Shown piece by piece: positions 28,469 to 31,418 of a DNA stretch of 31,418 nt. This stretch comes from a virus. The notes under the pieces are model-generated. The model saw nothing but the letters and a program-made list of their open reading frames with translations, had not been told where the DNA came from and did not search any database. How positions within the stretch are numbered: position 1 is the first letter of the stretch; every line of letters begins with the position of its first letter. The stretch covers positions 1 to 31,418 of IMG/VR virus record IMGVR_UViG_3300042880_000061. One strand, written 5' to 3'. The translations under genes were made by a program, and so were the position numbers.

Positions 28469-28946
28469 TATCGTCTATGTTTATTCGTCGTTTGATCTTT
28501 TGCTTCACCGCCCTGAGCCGATCATGTACCTCCCGTGCCTCCACACCCATCGCCTCTGCGATCTCCGCTGGCTTCACTCCGAGCTTGTAGGCCCTGACCA
28601 GTTCGCGCTCCATCATTGGCAGCGATGAGGTGGCGTATTCGATAAAGGTCAGCATCACCTCGTTGTCAAGTGCGCTAGGCGCTTCATCGCTTACACACAT
28701 TTCAGTATTCAACTCCACGTGGCGGCTATCTCTATACTTATTGCGCCTTTGCCATAGCATCCTGCGAACGAAAGCATCTATAAATCCCTTTTCGCACGTC
28801 CGTTCGCTCACTTCCCTATTCTCCAGCATCATTGTGACCACATCACTTAGCAGGTATTCGCCATGAATAGTGCTGCGAGTATATTGTTTGGCTGTTTTTT
28901 GCCAAATCTTGTAATTTTTATTTATATGATACTCAACGCATTGCAA
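28455..28946 (-). CDS. Sigma-70-like factor, start codon uncertain
   Basis: The C-terminal region (LPMMERELVRAYKLGVKPAE then IAEAMGVEAREVHDRLRAVK) is a sigma region 4-type helix-turn-helix. The earlier part (YKIWQKTAKQYTRS, LLSDVVTMMLEN, FIDAFVRRMLWQRRNKYRD) resembles region 2 of small phage or ECF-type sigmas. The first ATG (28832) would cut region 2, so translation likely starts upstream, at TTG 28946 (used here) or at an ATA at 28922 in front of NKNYKIW; the frame is open further. It lies at the head of the late minus-strand block, divergent from the early promoter, and is a candidate late-gene regulator. Confidence 0.65.
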   Translation of the reverse strand: MQCVEYHINKNYKIWQKTAKQYTRSTIHGEYLLSDVVTMMLENREVSERTCEKGFIDAFVRRMLWQRRNKYRDSRHVELNTEMCVSDEAPSALDNEVMLTFIEYATSSLPMMERELVRAYKLGVKPAEIAEAMGVEAREVHDRLRAVKQKIKRRINIDDNDSK

Positions 28947-28974
28947 ACTATTTTCAATAAATATGTAAAAAATA

Positions 28975-29012
28975 TTTGACAAATGGAAATTCTGACCTAT
29001 ATTTGCAAAGTC
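28975..29012 (+). promoter_or_regulatory. Bacteroidota consensus promoter for the early operon
   Basis: TTTG (28975-28978), a 19-base spacer and TATATTTG (28998-29005) match the consensus exactly, like the promoter at 2785. Start expected near 29012, about 34 bases before the first gene. The sigma-like gene is divergent and its upstream region overlaps this site. Confidence 0.8.
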
Positions 29013-29045
29013 AACGAAACAAATATACAATAAAACTCAAACAAG

Positions 29046-29279
29046 ATGACGAACAAAGAAAAAATCGCGCATTTAGAATCAATGCACAAAGAAGCTATCG
29101 ACATGATCGCGCATTGTGAAAAGAAAATTGCCAAAGATGAAAACGCATGGACGGCTGGCCTATCAATTGAATCGTTCCAAAAAGATGCAGCAGCGTTAAA
29201 GTATGCGCTCAAAGGACTTCAGTTGATGCAAAGTATTGTAACCGAACAAAGCGAAGAAGGAGGTGACTATGGCTTCTAA
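29046..29279 (+). CDS. Small coiled-coil early protein
   Basis: The 77-residue product is almost entirely helical and charged (KEKIAHLESMHKEAIDMIAH, ESFQKDAAALKYALKGLQLM), likely forming a coiled coil. It is the first gene after the early promoter and overlaps the next gene by 11 bases. No family is recognised. As the first early gene it may act on host functions (inference). Confidence 0.65.
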   Translation: MTNKEKIAHLESMHKEAIDMIAHCEKKIAKDENAWTAGLSIESFQKDAAALKYALKGLQLMQSIVTEQSEEGGDYGF

Positions 29280-29679
29280 AATATGCGTGCAGTCATCGGT
29301 GGCTGCACACCCTCAGTCGGGTTTCAATAATTGGATTAACTTACTCCATGCCCAGCTCAAACCTAAATTGGTCCTACGTCAACCAACAGATGGAGAGCGT
29401 CAATACGTTCGTGAGCACTTGGAAATTTTCGCTAGCCTATTCACGCACCAAGACCTTGTGAACATCGTGAGAGGTCACAAGAGTGAAACCCACCACATGA
29501 ACATGGGATTGAATCACATGAAGATTGATATGTTTACCTACTATGATGATGATCCCGACACTAGGCGCCACTACCGCGTCTACTTCAAAGCCTCCATCGT
29601 GCGCCTTGACCGCAATGGTGATGAAAGCCAAATCACAACCGAAGTTTATCAAACACACAGAAAAATCTACCAATTCTAA
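29269..29679 (+). CDS. Hypothetical early protein with a strong Shine-Dalgarno site
   Basis: The 136-residue product starts at the ATG at 29269 rather than the GTG at 29263, because AAGGAGGTG ends just upstream with ideal spacing; such a strong site is unusual for this phage. The protein mixes a helical N-terminal part (FNNWINLLHAQLKPKLVLRQ) with a strand-rich C-terminal part (HYRVYFKASIVRLDRNGDES). No family is recognised. Its stop shares a base with the ATG of the next tiny gene. Confidence 0.6.
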   Translation: MASKICVQSSVAAHPQSGFNNWINLLHAQLKPKLVLRQPTDGERQYVREHLEIFASLFTHQDLVNIVRGHKSETHHMNMGLNHMKIDMFTYYDDDPDTRRHYRVYFKASIVRLDRNGDESQITTEVYQTHRKIYQF

Positions 29680-29798
29680 TGAGCAAGTCCAAAGATCAAT
29701 TTATATTCATGCGAGAAATCGAAGTCCAATTTGAGGCCGAAATCCGCGAAAAAGAGCAAACAATTTATATTAACAATTTAACACAATCAACAAAATGA
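29679..29798 (+). CDS. 39-residue early protein, coupled on both sides
   Basis: The ORF begins in a TAATG with the previous gene and ends in an ATGA with the next, so it fits the operon without a gap. The product, MSKSKDQFIFMREIEV followed by a charged helix, is small and helical. No family is recognised. The two overlaps are the main support. Confidence 0.6.
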   Translation: MSKSKDQFIFMREIEVQFEAEIREKEQTIYINNLTQSTK

Positions 29799-30304
29799 GC
29801 AATTCATTTCTGCCAGACAATTACGAAGCGCCCAAAGGCGGTGGCGGTAATTACTACAAATTCCAACAAGGCGATAATCGCTTCAGAATCCTATCAAAGC
29901 CAATCATTGGATGGCTTGATTGGGATAGCAACAACAAACCCGTGCGCACCCCGTCAAACCAACCTAAGCCAGCTCCATTCAATCCTTCCAAAGCAGTAAA
30001 ACACTTTTGGGCGTTCATCGTGTGGAACTATGAATCGAGTAGCTTGATGGTCATGGAGGTCACTCAGGCAGGCATCCAGTCGCAGATACAAGCACTTGCC
30101 CGTGATGCGGATTGGGGCAGCCCGTTTGACTATGACATCGTGGTGAGCAAGTCGGGCCAAGATAAGGAAACAAAGTACATGGTGAACCCAAAGCCACACA
30201 AACCGATCACGCAGGACATGGAGGCGGCAATGTTGTCAAACCGCATTGACCTAGAGCAACTATTCACGGGCGGAGATCCGTTCATGGGAGGGCAGCAAGC
30301 ATGA
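29795..30304 (+). CDS. Putative ssDNA-binding protein
   Basis: The 169-residue product starts MSNSFLPDNYEAPKGGG and then NYYKFQQGDNRFRIL. I recall this beginning from Bacteroidota phages, where it is annotated as a single-strand DNA-binding or recombination-related protein. Strand-rich segments (FWAFIVWNYESSSLMVMEVT, FDYDIVVSKSG) suggest an OB fold, and it ends in an acidic-tail-like FTGGDPFMGGQQA. It would coat unwound DNA during replication and recombination. ATGA overlaps occur on both sides. Confidence 0.7.
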   Translation: MSNSFLPDNYEAPKGGGGNYYKFQQGDNRFRILSKPIIGWLDWDSNNKPVRTPSNQPKPAPFNPSKAVKHFWAFIVWNYESSSLMVMEVTQAGIQSQIQALARDADWGSPFDYDIVVSKSGQDKETKYMVNPKPHKPITQDMEAAMLSNRIDLEQLFTGGDPFMGGQQA

Positions 30305-30741
30305 TCACAATCAATGATAAATTCCTTGGGGCGGCAGAGCTGCTCCAAGGACTTGACGAGGGAGCTATTGACGCACTTCAAGTAATGATTAAACTCAAAC
30401 GATTGGAGAAGCAGATCGAAGCGGTAAAAGAAACCGCATCGAAGATGGCAGGCGATGAAGCCGCAAAGTTTAATCAAAAGTCGTTTGACCTATACGGGGC
30501 AAAAGTTGAACTTGCTGAGCTTGGAACGAAGTACCAGTACGATGGCTGCAACTATCCACCCTACCATAGAGCGAGCGAGAAGGCTAGGGAAGCATCGGAG
30601 CTTGTCAAAGCGTCTGAAGGGTGGTTAAAGTCGCTCAAAGGCAAGGTGGACTACATTGATCCCGAAACGGGGGAGGTGTGCGAGGTTTATCCACCAACCA
30701 AAACAAGTACAACGGGCATCAAAATCACACTTGCCAAATGA
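30301..30741 (+). CDS. Conserved early phage protein of the SSB operon
   Basis: The 146-residue product has a long helical N-terminal half (ALQVMIKLKRLEKQIEAVKE) and a Lys-rich middle with YGAKVELAELGTKYQYDGCN, ending VDYIDPETGEVCEVYPP. I recall this family next to phage ssDNA-binding genes, with unknown role. ATGA overlaps occur at both ends. Confidence 0.7.
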   Translation: MITINDKFLGAAELLQGLDEGAIDALQVMIKLKRLEKQIEAVKETASKMAGDEAAKFNQKSFDLYGAKVELAELGTKYQYDGCNYPPYHRASEKAREASELVKASEGWLKSLKGKVDYIDPETGEVCEVYPPTKTSTTGIKITLAK

Positions 30742-31091
30742 TTACTATACCGGCAATTCTCGAAAGTGTGGCAACCCGAAAGGATCGCACGCTGAGATTG
30801 GTATTCGGAACCAATGAGTTGTCCCCGTCGCAAGCGGGGCAACTCTTATCCGACACCGAGAAGTTTGGATGGCTCGCTTTCAAAGGTGAATCGTTTAATG
30901 TGGAAGAAAGCCGTGCGCTGGAATCGCTCAAAGCGGAGGCCAACGATGGATTCAAGAGCGATTCTCAGAGGCTTCGTGCCGTACTTTACAGGAATTGGGA
31001 GCAGGCCAATGATGGATTCAGCACCTTTGCAAGGTACTACTCACACCACATGGAGAATATTATTAACCATTACAAATCAAAATTAACGTGA
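30738..31091 (+). CDS. Conserved early phage protein
   Basis: The 117-residue product starts at ATG 30738, which overlaps the previous stop by ATGA; a longer reading from 30678 lies within that gene. TIPAILESVATRKDRTLRLV, NELSPSQAGQLLSDTEKFGW and QRLRAVLYRNWEQANDGF form a pattern I have met in many Bacteroidota phages at this position; function unknown. The C-terminal helix ends in HHMENIINHYKSKLT. The next gene starts at a GTG overlapping its stop. Confidence 0.75.
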   Translation: MITIPAILESVATRKDRTLRLVFGTNELSPSQAGQLLSDTEKFGWLAFKGESFNVEESRALESLKAEANDGFKSDSQRLRAVLYRNWEQANDGFSTFARYYSHHMENIINHYKSKLT

Positions 31092-31309
31092 AACCACCAA
31101 CACAACCACACCCCGTCACTCAGATCATTGTGGATCTGTACGGAAGTCAGATCGAGTTTGCGAGGAAGCAAAAGATCAGCAGGCCGACGGCAAAGAAGTA
31201 CATGACCAACCCCGAATCAATGCCATTCGGTATGGTGGTCAAACTTTGCAAGCGCGCTGGCATCAACATTAACGTAATAACCAAAGCAAGACAAGGAGGG
31301 GAGGAATGA
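31088..31309 (+). CDS. Helix-turn-helix protein, GTG start
   Basis: In this 73-residue product, IIVDLYGSQIEFARKQKISR and PTAKKYMTNPESMPFGMVVK outline an HTH of the XRE/Cro type, with a PTAKKYM recognition helix. It could be a repressor or an early regulator, but phage HTH proteins of this size are also found in lytic phages. It starts at GTG 31088 in a GTGA overlap with the preceding stop, and GGAGGGGAGG near its end serves the next ORF. Confidence 0.6.
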   Translation: MKPPTQPHPVTQIIVDLYGSQIEFARKQKISRPTAKKYMTNPESMPFGMVVKLCKRAGININVITKARQGGEE

Positions 31310-31407
31310 TAGCAGGAACAATCTTCATAACGTTAACAGCTCTAGTGATAGCTGGCGCACTAATCAATTTAATTAAACAGATCAAAAAACAAGATGACAA
31401 ACAATAA
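31306..31407 (+). CDS. 33-residue single-span membrane peptide
   Basis: The ATG at 31306 overlaps the previous stop by ATGA and follows a strong purine-rich site (GGAGGGGAGG). The product has a hydrophobic segment (AGTIFITLTALVIAGALINL) and a basic C-terminus (KQIKKQDDKQ), a classical small inner-membrane peptide. The role is unknown; host-membrane interference is a possibility only. Confidence 0.6.
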   Translation: MIAGTIFITLTALVIAGALINLIKQIKKQDDKQ

Positions 31408-31418
31408 AAAACAAACGG
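31394..31418 (+). CDS. 5' part of ORF running off the right edge
   Basis: ATG 31394 opens MTNNKKQT and remains open at the edge. It continues in frame into bases 1-62 if the molecule is closed (GAT made of 31418, 1 and 2), reading DLLETICGDK before a stop at 62. Overlap with the preceding ORF is 14 bases. See 1-62 and 26-223 for the possible frameshift that would make an 80-odd-residue protein. Confidence 0.45.

Noticed and set aside
1-31418. Lysogeny module (integrase, CI-like repressor pair)
   Set aside because: No tyrosine or serine recombinase was found; the HTH protein at 31088 alone does not show lysogeny.
1-31418. tRNA genes
   Set aside because: No cloverleaf-like stretch with a T-arm signature was noticed in the intergenic regions; a covariance-model scan was not possible.

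Overview
The window reads as a tailed double-stranded DNA phage (HK97-type capsid, probably siphovirus-like) that infects a member of the Bacteroidota. The host call rests on two promoters matching the Bacteroidota consensus exactly (TTTG, 19-base spacer, TATATTTG, at 2785 and 28975), on mostly weak Shine-Dalgarno signals, and on many proteins that I recognise from memory as recurrent in Bacteroidota phages and prophages. No integrase, tRNA, rRNA or CRISPR array was seen. The two ends of the window appear to be contiguous: an ORF opening at 31394 runs off the right edge and, if the molecule is closed, continues in frame into position 1 to a stop at 62. I infer that this may be a complete, circularly assembled genome of about 31.4 kb.

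Layout. (1) 1-5573, plus strand: a protein with a DnaA domain-IV-like DNA-binding module, a C5-cytosine methyltransferase with a long second ORF in an alternative frame, small unknowns, then a strong promoter with a hairpin/terminator-like leader, a replication initiator carrying iteron-like repeats plus an AT-rich stretch (a lambda-O-like internal origin candidate), DnaB helicase and two small replication-region genes. (2) 5569-7066, plus strand: three short gene cassettes (GIY-YIG nuclease-like protein, unknown protein, beta-class DNA methyltransferase) delimited by four attC-like elements. (3) 7078-8845, minus strand: M15 peptidase endolysin, two holin-like proteins and two small proteins. 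(4) 8839-13718, minus strand: neck protein, portal, a small structural protein, a tail-tube-like protein, major capsid protein and a scaffold-like protein. (5) 13809-15685, plus strand: large terminase and two small ORFs, oriented against their surroundings. (6) 15802-28946, minus strand: an unknown 355-residue protein, XkdF-like protease, tape measure, small membrane protein, tail hub, distal tail protein, HK97-gp10-like protein, a tail-terminator/fibre fusion, a tail-chaperone-like gene with a probable -1 frameshift extension, RuvC-like nuclease, small-terminase candidate, a DUF1508-like protein, a zinc-binding protein and a sigma-like factor. (7) 28975-31418, plus strand: a consensus promoter and a tightly overlapping early operon with a putative ssDNA-binding protein, two widespread phage unknowns, an HTH protein and tiny ORFs, running into the start of the window.

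How it fits together. The two consensus promoters probably let host RNA polymerase start the early and replication operon (28975 onward, through the joined ends, and again at 2785). The sigma-like factor sits divergently from the early promoter at the upstream end of the long minus-strand late block and is a candidate late regulator. Packaging is split: the small-terminase candidate is at 27.2-27.6 kb and the large subunit at 13.8-15.1 kb on the opposite strand.

The most unusual feature is the cassette block. Each cassette is almost only an ORF body without a start codon. Its stop codon lies in the left core (TAAC) of an attC-like fold, and the ribosome-binding region, start codon and first 19-21 codons lie inside the upstream element. 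This is a split-gene arrangement that I do not recall being described for classical integron cassettes.
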